From the NCBI GenBank assembly GCA_011682595.1, contig JAACEH010000159.1, positions 1 to 7,474 of the forward strand: a stretch of 7,474 nt of DNA, given 5' to 3'. The notes under the pieces were generated by a model. That model saw nothing but the letters and a program-made list of their open reading frames with translations, did not search any database and was not told the origin of the DNA. The translations under genes were made by a program, and so were the position numbers. Below are positions 1-5,183 of the stretch, piece after piece. This stretch comes from Anaerolineaceae bacterium (GTDB lineage: Bacteria > Planctomycetota > Phycisphaerae > FEN-1346 > JAACEH01). Position 1 is the first letter of the stretch; the number at the start of each line of letters is the position of its first letter.

Positions 1-56
1 CAGGCCACCCCGGCGGCGCGAAACCCGCGAGGACTCAGAATCGTCAGGTCGGACAT
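1..56 (-). CDS. argJ: ArgJ N-terminus, partial (ornithine/glutamate N-acetyltransferase)
   Basis: Eighteen codons are visible before the window edge, reading MSDLTILSPRGFRAAGVA. The phrase P-(K/R)-G-F-R-A-A-G-V-A is the hallmark start of ArgJ, which moves the acetyl group from N-acetylornithine to glutamate (and in bifunctional forms also uses acetyl-CoA) in the arginine acetyl cycle. The ATG is at 56-54 and is preceded by a GGGGAGG Shine-Dalgarno (72-66) nine bases upstream, which makes the start convincing. It follows argC on the same strand, the expected partner in an arginine cluster. Only about 5% of the protein is seen, so mono- or bifunctionality cannot be judged. The call rests on a short but distinctive motif plus gene context. 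Confidence 0.8.
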   Translation of the reverse strand, partial: MSDLTILSPRGFRAAGVA

Positions 57-95
57 CTGCTGATTCCTCCCCACTTTCATAAGAGGTTGCGACGG

Positions 96-126
96 CATGC
101 TTCTGCAAACAGAAAGCAGAAGCATG
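96..126. repeat. Perfect 11-bp hairpin, 9-base loop
   Basis: CATGCTTCTGC (96-106) and its exact reverse complement (116-126) flank a 9-base A-rich loop. It lies in the argC-argJ gap and directly abuts the larger inverted repeat beginning at 127. No T-run follows on either strand, so it is not a standard intrinsic terminator. It could be an mRNA-processing or stabilising stem, or part of the neighbouring repeat element. Confidence 0.6.
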
Positions 127-204
127 TGTAGGGGCACCCCTTGCAGGTGCCCGCGAATGTCAGTTTCCTCGCCCTCGCGGGCACCCGCAAGGGGTGCCCC
201 TACA
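127..204. repeat. REP/BIME-like inverted repeat A
   Basis: Two 30-base arms (127-156 and 175-204) are reverse complements with one mismatch and are separated by an 18-base spacer. The ends are TGTAGGGG and CCCCTACA. Each arm can also fold on its own (GGGCACC paired with GGTGCCC), giving two back-to-back hairpins. The right arm overlaps the end of argC and supplies its TAG stop (202-200). The architecture and TGTAG/CTACA ends match element B at 4027-4090, which suggests a dispersed REP-type family. There is no coding capacity. Confidence 0.75.
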
Positions 205-1225
205 GCAATGCCTCGGTCTCGTCGAAGCCGCAGACCAGGTTCATGTTCTGCACGGCCTGACCGGCGGCGCCCTTGGTCAGGTTGTCGATCGCGCTGTAGA
301 CGACGATCTTGCCCCGCGTGACCAGCGGGTAGAGGTGCACGTAGTTGGTGCCCAGCACGTGCTTGGTGCTGGGCGGCTCGTCGCGGACGACGACAAAGGG
401 CTCGGCGTCGTACATCTCGTGGTACAGCCCCGTGACCTCGTCCTGGGTCACCTCGCGCATGGGCCAGGTGTAGATGGTCGACAGGATACCGCGGTCCATG
501 GGCACCAGGTGCGGCTGAAAATGTACGTCGAAGTCGACGCGGCCGATCCGCGACAACTGTTCGGCCATCTCCGGCTGGTGGCGATGCCCCGTGGCGGCGT
601 AGGCCTTGAGGCCCTCGTTGACCTCGCAGAAAAGCATGGCCTGGGTGACCGAGCGGCCCGCGCCGCTTGTGCCGCTGGCCGAGTTGGCGATGATCCGGTC
701 CGGGCGGATCAGCCCCTTATCGACCAGCGGGGCCAGCCCCAGGATCACGCTGGTCGGATAGCAGCCCGGATTGGCCACCAGGCTGGCCTTTTTGATCTGG
801 TCGCGATAGAGTTCCGGCAGACCGTAGACGGCATGGGCCAGGTTCTCGGCGTCGGGCTTCCGGCCGTACCATTTTTCGTAGAGGCCGTCGCCCTTCAGGC
901 GGTAGTCGGCCGAGAAGTCGATCACCTTGATCCCGGCCGCCAACAGCCCGGGAACGAACTCGAAGCTGACCGCGTGCGGCAAGGCGCAGAAGGCCAGGTC
1001 GCACTTGGCGCCCAGCGACCGGCCGTCGTGCGGCTGGACGTCAAGGCCCAGTCGCCCGGCGAATTCCGGGTAGATCGTCTCGAGGGGCCCGCACTCCTCG
1101 GCCAGCGCCCCCAGGGCGGTGATCTCGACGCCGCGGTGCCGCAGCAATATGCGCATCAGTTCTGCGGCTGCATATCCGGTCGCCCCGAGAATGCCGACGC
1201 GAAGTTTGTCCTGTGCCTTGGCCAT
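200..1225 (-). CDS. argC: N-acetyl-gamma-glutamyl-phosphate reductase
   Basis: ArgC reduces N-acetyl-glutamyl-5-phosphate to N-acetylglutamate semialdehyde with NADPH, the third step of arginine synthesis, in the cytoplasm. The 341-residue length fits the long (type 1) ArgC family. The N-terminal dinucleotide-binding loop is GILGATGYAAAEL (11-23). The catalytic cysteine is C155 in NPGCYPT (153-158 region), followed by the S-A-S-G-T-S-G-A-G-R stretch (182-191) and the conserved HRHQPE (214-219). The ATG at 1225 has a GGAGG (1239-1235) nine bases upstream and a TATAAT box just before it, so the gene appears to have its own promoter, separated from rpsI by a terminator. The stop codon lies inside the palindromic repeat at 127-204, yet the C-terminus (NMNLVCGF and onward) looks full length. 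Confidence 0.97.
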   Translation of the reverse strand: MAKAQDKLRVGILGATGYAAAELMRILLRHRGVEITALGALAEECGPLETIYPEFAGRLGLDVQPHDGRSLGAKCDLAFCALPHAVSFEFVPGLLAAGIKVIDFSADYRLKGDGLYEKWYGRKPDAENLAHAVYGLPELYRDQIKKASLVANPGCYPTSVILGLAPLVDKGLIRPDRIIANSASGTSGAGRSVTQAMLFCEVNEGLKAYAATGHRHQPEMAEQLSRIGRVDFDVHFQPHLVPMDRGILSTIYTWPMREVTQDEVTGLYHEMYDAEPFVVVRDEPPSTKHVLGTNYVHLYPLVTRGKIVVYSAIDNLTKGAAGQAVQNMNLVCGFDETEALL

Positions 1226-1254
1226 GATAGTTTTCCTCCGCCAGGTCAGGGGGG

Positions 1255-1283
1255 ATTATAGACCCCCGGCCAAAAGTCGGTAA
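1255..1283 (-). promoter_or_regulatory. Candidate sigma-70 promoter for argC
   Basis: On the minus strand a perfect TATAAT (1260-1255) lies 17 bases after TTACCG (1283-1278), which matches 3 of 6 bases of TTGACA. It sits between the rpsI terminator and the argC Shine-Dalgarno and predicts a leader of about 22 bases. No ARG-box-like operator was recognised. The -10 is strong and the -35 weak. Confidence 0.55.
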
Positions 1284-1318
1284 CAAAAAAGCCCGACGCT
1301 CCCAGGCGCCGGGCTTTT
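1284..1318 (-). terminator. Intrinsic terminator after rpsI
   Basis: A 13-bp stem with one mismatch (1287-1299 with 1306-1318) has a 6-base loop. On the minus strand it is GC-rich (GCCCGGCGC) and ends in a TTTTTT run (1290-1285). It begins 22 bases after the rpsI stop and ends the rplM-rpsI transcript just ahead of the argC promoter. The stem is nearly symmetric, but the plus-strand T-run is shorter. Confidence 0.9.
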
Positions 1319-1339
1319 GTAAAAGCAATCGTGCTCTGC

Positions 1340-1951
1340 TTAACGTTTGCTGAACTGGAAGCTCCTGCGGGCGCCGCGGCGGCCGTACTTCTTACGCTCG
1401 ACCATCCTGCTGTCGCGGGTCAGGTGTCCGGCCTCGGCGTCCATCTTCTCGGGCACGGCCTTGCCCAGGGCCCGGGCCAGTCCCATGCGGACCGCCCCGG
1501 CCTGGCCGGTATGCCCGCCGCCGGAGACGTTGACGAAGACGTCGTAATTGGACCGCTCGTCGATCAACTCCAGCGGCGCGACCACGGCGTTGCGGTCCTG
1601 GTCTTCGCTGAAATAGTCGTCGACCTCGCGGCCATTGATCTTGATCTGGCCCTTGCCGTCGGCGATTCGCACGCGGGCCACGGCGCTCTTGCGACGCCCG
1701 GTTCCCCAGACGTACTGCCGCCCGCCGGCCGGGGCGATCTTCTTGGGCTTTGCAGAGGCTTGCGGCACCTTGGGCGCTGGGGGCTTCTTCGGCGCCGCAG
1801 GTGCTTTCAGCACCACGGGCGCTGGGGGCGCTGGGGGCGACTTTGGCGCCTCGGGTGCCTCGGGTGCCTGGGGTGCTTCGGGTGTCTCCGGCTCGCTGAC
1901 GGCCTCAGCCGTCCGGGCCTGGTCGACCTTGGTTTCCTCGCTGTCGGCCAC
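1340..1951 (-). CDS. rpsI: 30S ribosomal protein S9 with long Pro/Ala-rich N-terminal extension
   Basis: S9 is a small-subunit head protein whose basic C-terminal tail reaches the P-site tRNA. The S9 core starts near residue 79 (RQYVWGTGRRKSAVARVRI). It carries SGGGHTGQAGAVRMGLARAL and ends in KYGRRGARRSFQFSKR, with the conserved terminal KR. Before it are about 77 extra residues that common S9 proteins (about 130 residues) lack. These are acidic first (EPETPEAPQAPEAPEAP) and then Lys/Pro-rich (KKPPAPKVPQ). I choose GTG at 1951 because a GGAGG (1964-1960) lies 8 bases upstream. The in-frame TTG at 1957 would leave only 2 bases. The protein is then 203 residues. The gene lies 42 bases after rplM, the usual operon partner, and ends in a strong terminator. 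The core call is secure; the role of the extension is unknown. Confidence 0.97.
   Translation of the reverse strand: MADSEETKVDQARTAEAVSEPETPEAPQAPEAPEAPKSPPAPPAPVVLKAPAAPKKPPAPKVPQASAKPKKIAPAGGRQYVWGTGRRKSAVARVRIADGKGQIKINGREVDDYFSEDQDRNAVVAPLELIDERSNYDVFVNVSGGGHTGQAGAVRMGLARALGKAVPEKMDAEAGHLTRDSRMVERKKYGRRGARRSFQFSKR
1818..1886. repeat. Degenerate 9-bp tandem repeats inside rpsI
   Basis: Within the rpsI extension, the plus strand shows GGCGCTGGG twice in tandem (1818-1826, 1827-1835). It then shows four near-identical units of TCGGGTGCC type (1851-1859, 1860-1868, 1869-1877, 1878-1886). The 9-base period keeps frame and encodes the PPA and EAP tripeptide runs, so the extension probably grew by in-frame slippage or duplication. 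Confidence 0.7.
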
Positions 1952-1957
1952 CTGCAA

Positions 1958-1965
1958 CTCCTCCC
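1958..1965 (-). promoter_or_regulatory. Shine-Dalgarno of rpsI, decides a GTG start
   Basis: GGGAGGAG on the minus strand (1965-1958). Its GGAGG core is 8 bases from GTG 1951 but only 2 bases from TTG 1957, which favours the GTG. Confidence 0.75.
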
Positions 1966-1993
1966 ATCAACTTTCTTGGTTTCCCTGCCCGCC

Positions 1994-2437
1994 CTACAGT
2001 TCCAGGGGTTCGGGCATCTGGGCCTGGTGCGGATGCTCCGGCCCGGCGTAGACTTTCAGTTTCGAGAACATGCTGCGGGCCAGCTTGTTCTTGGGCAGCA
2101 TGCGACGCACGGCCCACTCGACCGGCCAGGTGGGATGCTTCACCAGGACCTCCTCGAAGGTGTACCAGTGCCGCCCGGAATGGTATCCGGTGTACCACTC
2201 GTAGAGCTTGGTGGTCCGCTTCTTGCCCGTAACGTGAACCTTCTCGGCATTGATCACGATAACGAAATCGCCTGTGTCAACGTGCGGCGTGTAGATCGGC
2301 TTGTGCTTGCCCATCAGGATGCGGGCAATCTCGGTCGCCATCCGCCCCAGCGTCTTGCCGTCGGCGTCGACGACGAACCATTTGGGCTCGATCTCACCGG
2401 TCTTGGCGATTGTGGTCTTTGTTGTCTTGGGGGCCAT
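1994..2437 (-). CDS. rplM: 50S ribosomal protein L13
   Basis: L13 is an early-assembling large-subunit protein that contacts 23S rRNA. The 147-residue product shows the full family pattern: KWFVVDADGKTLGRMATEIARILMGK-type N-half with the HKPIYTPHVDTGDFVIVINAEK stretch split across residues about 45-65. It also has the YHSGRHWYTFEEVL segment, then RRMLPKNKLARSMFSKLKVY and AGPEHPHQAQ near the C-terminus. The ATG at 2437 has GGAG (2446-2443) five bases upstream. The reading frame stays open further upstream to 2602, but that stretch has no L13 similarity and crosses the promoter. It is followed by rpsI after 42 bases, the near-universal rplM-rpsI operon, and is expressed from the strong promoter at 2516-2544. 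Confidence 0.97.
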   Translation of the reverse strand: MAPKTTKTTIAKTGEIEPKWFVVDADGKTLGRMATEIARILMGKHKPIYTPHVDTGDFVIVINAEKVHVTGKKRTTKLYEWYTGYHSGRHWYTFEEVLVKHPTWPVEWAVRRMLPKNKLARSMFSKLKVYAGPEHPHQAQMPEPLEL

Positions 2438-2479
2438 CACTTCTCCGCAGCCAGAGTCTGTCTTTTTGCTCAACAATAC

Positions 2480-2504
2480 GGCGGTTGCCGCCCTTCCCGG
2501 CGGC
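2480..2504 (-). promoter_or_regulatory. rplM leader with two mutually exclusive hairpins
   Basis: In the transcript, GCCGCC (2504-2499) can pair with GGCGGC (2492-2487) across a 6-base loop. Alternatively the same GGCGG (2492-2488) can pair with CCGCC (2484-2480) across a 3-base loop. The stems compete for one segment within the predicted 72-base rplM leader. This could allow autoregulation of the L13-S9 operon, as is known for ribosomal protein leaders in other bacteria. Here it is only a folding observation. Confidence 0.4.
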
Positions 2505-2515
2505 GCAGACCAAGC

Positions 2516-2544
2516 ACTATAGAGGTCTTGCAGGGATTTGTCAA
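2516..2544 (-). promoter_or_regulatory. Strong sigma-70 promoter for rplM-rpsI
   Basis: A perfect TTGACA (2544-2539), a 17-base spacer and TATAGT (2521-2516, 5 of 6 bases of TATAAT) lie on the minus strand. The -35 begins two bases after the tsaE stop codon. Transcription would start near 2509, leaving a leader of about 72 bases before the rplM ATG. Confidence 0.88.
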
Positions 2545-2546
2545 GG

Positions 2547-3050
2547 TCAATTGGCGGGGCTTTCGGCCTCAAAAAGCCCCTGGGCCACCAGGCTGGCCAC
2601 ACACCGGGCCTGGCGACGGCCCCGGCCGGTTATCCTCATCAGGCGGCGGGTCTGGCCGGTGGCCGCCAAATGGACGTCGAACCGTTCCGGCGGCAGGGCT
2701 TCCGGCACGCGGTCGGCCCACTCGACAACCGAAACCCCCTGGCCATAAAAGGTCTCGTCGCTGCCGATAGAGCGCATCTGGCGGCTGTCACTCAGGCGAT
2801 AGGCGTCGAAATGGTAGACGGTCAGCCGGGCCTCGTAGCTCTGCATGAGGACGAAGGTCGGGCTGGTGACCTCGTCGGCCCGGCCGCCCAGACCCGCCAC
2901 CAGGGCCTTGGTGAAATAGGTCTTGCCCGCCCCGAGCTGGCCGGTCAGGCAGACCACGTCGCCGGGGCCGAGCAGCGCGGCCAGGGCGACCGCCCGACGC
3001 TGAGTCTCTTCGAGACAATCGCAAACGCATTGTGCCCCAAGAACCGTCAT
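2547..3050 (-). CDS. tsaE: tRNA t6A biosynthesis ATPase TsaE
   Basis: TsaE (YjeE) is the P-loop ATPase that works with TsaB and TsaD to make N6-threonylcarbamoyladenosine at position 37 of ANN-decoding tRNAs. The product shows a Walker A GQLGAGKT (37-44), the SPTFVL segment (63-68), HFDAYRL (80-86) and VEWADRVPEALP (109-120), all in family order. At 167 residues it is near normal size. I choose ATG 3050 because it overlaps the thiL stop as ATGA, implying translational coupling; a TTG at 3056 is also in frame but less likely. No terminator is seen after it, and the rplM promoter starts two bases beyond its stop. No tsaB or tsaD is in the window. Confidence 0.95.
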   Translation of the reverse strand: MTVLGAQCVCDCLEETQRRAVALAALLGPGDVVCLTGQLGAGKTYFTKALVAGLGGRADEVTSPTFVLMQSYEARLTVYHFDAYRLSDSRQMRSIGSDETFYGQGVSVVEWADRVPEALPPERFDVHLAATGQTRRLMRITGRGRRQARCVASLVAQGLFEAESPAN

Positions 3051-4003
3051 CGCCAATGCTCGTACCCCCCGGGTTCCAGGGGCTTAAGACCGCCCTCCTT
3101 GCCAACGATCACCCGCCCGGCGGCCGCCTCGGTCACCCGGCCGATAACTGAAACCTCGACGCCCAGGTCGAGCCGCTCCAACCGCTCGCGGTCCGACGGG
3201 TCGACAGTGAACAACAACTCGAAGTCCTCGCCGTCGCTGAGGGCGTGGTCCAGCGGCGAGCGGCCGTCCGCGGCGGCAAGCTCTCGCCCGGCCTGGGAAA
3301 CGGGAATTCGCGCTGCCTCGATGTTCACGCCCGTGCCGCTCTCGGAGCAGATGTGGCCGACGTCGCTGGACAGGCCGTCGCTGAGGTCGATCATCGCCCC
3401 CAGCCTCAGCGCCTCGGCCAGGCGCCGGGCCTCGTGCACCCGCGGGACAAACTTCAAATGCCGGCCGGCCAGCGAGCCGCCCAGCCGCCCGGTCACGCAG
3501 AGCAGTTGGCCCACTTTGGCGCCGTTGCGGCGAACCGGCTGTTCGGCATGGGCCAGAACGGTCACGGTGATGGCCAGCCGCTGATCCCAGGCGGTGATGT
3601 CGCCGCCGACCCAACTGCACTGGAACTCGTCGGCGCAGCGTTTCAGCCCTTCGAACAACTGGCGGGCCCGCTCGAGGGGGAAGTCCTGCGGCAGGGCCAG
3701 CGTGCCGACCGCCGCCAGGGGCACGGCTGCCATGGCGGCGACGTCCGAGAGGTTCACCGCCAGGGCCTTCCAGCCGACGTCGCCCGGAGAGTCCCGCGAA
3801 CTGTCGAAGTGCGTGCCGTCGAGGATGGTGTCGGTGCCGACCAGCACGCGGCCGCCGTCGGGCAGGCGGACCTCGGCCATGTCGTCGCCGGGACCGATGG
3901 TGGTCCGCCGGTCGCCGGGGCCACCGGGGTCGCCAGCGGCGGCGGCCGGCAACTGGGTGCGGATCCATTCGATGAAAGCGAATTCGCCTCGCTGGTCGGC
4001 CAT
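3047..4003 (-). CDS. thiL: Thiamine-monophosphate kinase
   Basis: ThiL phosphorylates thiamine monophosphate with ATP to give thiamine diphosphate, the active cofactor, in the cytoplasm. The 318-residue product has the ordered family motifs: GEFAFIEWI (6-14), GPGDDMA (37-43, metal/nucleotide binding), TDTILDGTHF (57-66), KALAVNLSDVAAM (79-91), GGDIT (133-137), AMIDLSDGLSSD (203-214) and GEDFELLF (258-265). The C-terminus is GGYEHW, also typical. I choose ATG 4003 because AAAGG (4015-4011) lies 7 bases upstream and the product then starts like other ThiL proteins. An ATG at 4027 is in frame but lacks a ribosome site, and its first base belongs to a palindromic repeat. The stop overlaps the tsaE start. 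No other thiamine gene is in the window. Confidence 0.96.
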   Translation of the reverse strand: MADQRGEFAFIEWIRTQLPAAAAGDPGGPGDRRTTIGPGDDMAEVRLPDGGRVLVGTDTILDGTHFDSSRDSPGDVGWKALAVNLSDVAAMAAVPLAAVGTLALPQDFPLERARQLFEGLKRCADEFQCSWVGGDITAWDQRLAITVTVLAHAEQPVRRNGAKVGQLLCVTGRLGGSLAGRHLKFVPRVHEARRLAEALRLGAMIDLSDGLSSDVGHICSESGTGVNIEAARIPVSQAGRELAAADGRSPLDHALSDGEDFELLFTVDPSDRERLERLDLGVEVSVIGRVTEAAAGRVIVGKEGGLKPLEPGGYEHWR

Positions 4004-4026
4004 GGTCGGACCTTTGCGCTCAGTCA

Positions 4027-4090
4027 TGTAGGGCGGCTGCTCGCAGCCGCCGATTCAAATTTCCGCGTGGCTGCAAGCAGCCACGCTACA
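4027..4090. repeat. REP/BIME-like element B (two back-to-back hairpins)
   Basis: The element starts TGTAG and ends CTACA. It holds two perfect hairpins: a 9-bp stem with a 2-base loop (4032-4040 with 4043-4051) and a 10-bp stem with a 2-base loop (4065-4074 with 4077-4086). The hairpin sequences resemble each other (GGCGGCTGC and GCGTGGCTGC). It fills the gap between the isomerase gene and thiL, 10 bases after the isomerase stop. No long T-run follows, so it is more likely a repeat than a dedicated terminator, though it may stabilise or end mRNA. Confidence 0.8.
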
Positions 4091-4100
4091 CGTTCCTCGC

Positions 4101-4928
4101 CTAGCGGACGTACCGTTCCAGAAACCGTATGGCCTGGTCGGCCACCTGGCGGGCCGTCGTCTCGTAAGGATAAAGCTCAACCGTCACCCAGCCATCGTAC
4201 CCGATATCCCGCAGGGCCGCGAACACGCTGGCATAGTCAATCGCCCCCTCACCCGGCACCAGGTGGCGATGCTCGCGACTGGGAGCGATGTCTTCCAGGT
4301 GCACGTGGTGAATCCAGGGGGCCAACTCGCGGACCGCCCGGGCCGGATCGTCGCCCACGCAGTAGAAGTGGCCGATGTCGAAGTTCAGGGCCACCTGCCC
4401 GTGCGGCACGGTGCCGATGAATTCCAGGAAATCGTCCACCCGTTCCAGCAACAGGTCCGGCTCCGGCTCGATCAGCACGGTCACCTCAAGCTCGCGGGCC
4501 AGCGGGTAGACCATCTGCAGGCCCAGGCGGAAATGCTCCATGGCCCGGGCTCTTGTCATACCGTGGGTCAACTGTCCGCCGGGCTCGGTGCTGATACACC
4601 TGGCCCCCAGGTCGCGGGCCATGCGCAGGGCGTTCTCGGTGTGCTCGATGCGCTGGGCCCGAACCTTCGGCACAGGATCGATCCAGGAGGGGTTCCAGGT
4701 GTCGCCCAGGGCGAAGAACGTGAAGGCGTTGACGTTGCTGACCTCAAGCCGCAACTGCTTGAGCCGGCTGACCACGGACTTGATGCGGCGGCGACTCATG
4801 TGCGGCGGATAGGCGTGCGGCACGTCGGCCATAATCTCCACGCCCTGGTACCCGGCCTCGGCGATCTGGCTGAGCGACTCCTCGAGGCCCACTTTCTTGA
4901 ACGCGTTGGTGCTGAAGGCCAGCTTCAC
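4101..4928 (-). CDS. Sugar phosphate isomerase/epimerase family protein (TIM barrel)
   Basis: This is a member of the xylose-isomerase-like / AP-endonuclease-2 TIM-barrel superfamily, 275 residues, the usual size. Likely divalent-metal ligands are E154 (LIEPEP), D184 and H187 (FDIGH), H210 (HHVHLED) and E251 (VTVELYPY), spaced as in sugar isomerases and epimerases. The opening MKLAFSTNAFKK and GYQGVEIMADVPHAYPP (27-43) fit the first barrel strands. There is no signal peptide, so it should be cytoplasmic. The start is a GTG at 4928 with GGAGG (4939-4935) six bases upstream. The substrate cannot be read from the sequence, because this family includes epimerases, inosose dehydratases and hydroxypyruvate isomerases. 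The neighbours thiL and tsaE give no pathway hint. It may be co-transcribed with them through element B. Confidence 0.9.
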   Translation of the reverse strand: MKLAFSTNAFKKVGLEESLSQIAEAGYQGVEIMADVPHAYPPHMSRRRIKSVVSRLKQLRLEVSNVNAFTFFALGDTWNPSWIDPVPKVRAQRIEHTENALRMARDLGARCISTEPGGQLTHGMTRARAMEHFRLGLQMVYPLARELEVTVLIEPEPDLLLERVDDFLEFIGTVPHGQVALNFDIGHFYCVGDDPARAVRELAPWIHHVHLEDIAPSREHRHLVPGEGAIDYASVFAALRDIGYDGWVTVELYPYETTARQVADQAIRFLERYVR

Positions 4929-4956
4929 GCGTGCCCTCCTCTTTACTGGACCAGAT

Positions 4957-4989
4957 CATGGCCACGCAAGCGTGGACCATGCCACCCGT
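4957..4989. repeat. REP-like half unit D
   Basis: An 11-bp stem with a one-base bulge (4957-4967 with 4970-4981; bulged A at 4976) and a 2-base loop is followed by CCACCCG. The end ACCATGCCACCCG differs at two positions from the right end of element C (ACCGTGGCACCCG, 5160-5172), so it looks like a diverged single unit of the same family. It falls in the probable 5' leader of the isomerase gene, 17 bases before its ribosome site. Confidence 0.5.
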
Positions 4990-5013
4990 CGTTGGTTGGT
5001 CATCGACCTGAGG

Positions 5014-5042
5014 AATATACCGCCTGGCGAGGAATCTCTCCA
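5014..5042 (-). promoter_or_regulatory. Weak candidate promoter for the isomerase gene
   Basis: On the minus strand TGGAGA (5042-5037, 4 of 6 to TTGACA) and TATATT (5019-5014, 5 of 6 to TATAAT) are 17 bases apart. It would give a leader of about 78 bases that contains repeat D. This is a pattern match only. Confidence 0.35.
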
Positions 5043-5086
5043 GAGCAAACCCGGGATTTCCAGGAGGGCTCGGCGTTACCTGGGGC

Positions 5087-5172
5087 CGGGTGCCATGGTC
5101 TGGCGTAGCCAGGCCATGACGAAACTTCGAGAGACGATCACGGCCTGACCTTCGGTCAGACCGTGGCACCCG
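5087..5172. repeat. REP/BIME-like element C
   Basis: The outer 16-base arms (5087-5102 and 5157-5172) are reverse complements with one mismatch and bear CGGGTGCC/GGCACCCG ends. Inside are two hairpins: an 11-bp stem with a 3-base loop (5094-5104 with 5108-5118) and a 12-bp stem with a 3-base loop (5139-5150 with 5154-5165), each with one non-Watson-Crick position. It begins 11 bases beyond the stop of the Met-rich gene. With no T-run it is more like a mobile palindromic repeat than a true terminator, but it could protect that gene's mRNA 3' end. Confidence 0.75.
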
Positions 5173-5183
5173 CGTCTGCCGCT

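Noticed and set aside
194..1261. Long plus-strand open frame of 355 codons opposite argC
   Set aside because: It is the antisense shadow of a clearly conserved argC in GC-rich DNA; its product is low-complexity Val/Gly/Asp/His-rich with no recognisable motif.
2438..2602. Extension of rplM to an upstream start giving 202 codons
   Set aside because: The extra 55 residues would be encoded by the promoter and leader, have no L13 similarity, and the ATG at 2437 has a proper ribosome site.
1331..2770. Plus-strand open frame of 479 codons across rpsI, rplM and part of tsaE
   Set aside because: It crosses two ribosomal protein genes, a terminal part of tsaE and the rplM promoter on the other strand; the Gly/Leu runs simply mirror the S9 Pro/Ala tract.
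3245..4420. Plus-strand open frame of 391 codons opposite thiL and the isomerase
   Set aside because: It runs through the palindromic element B and two conserved genes; there is no plausible protein family signal.
127..5172. Possible CRISPR array from several palindromic repeats
   Set aside because: The repeats are isolated, differ in sequence, lie in separate gene gaps and have no regular spacers or nearby cas genes.
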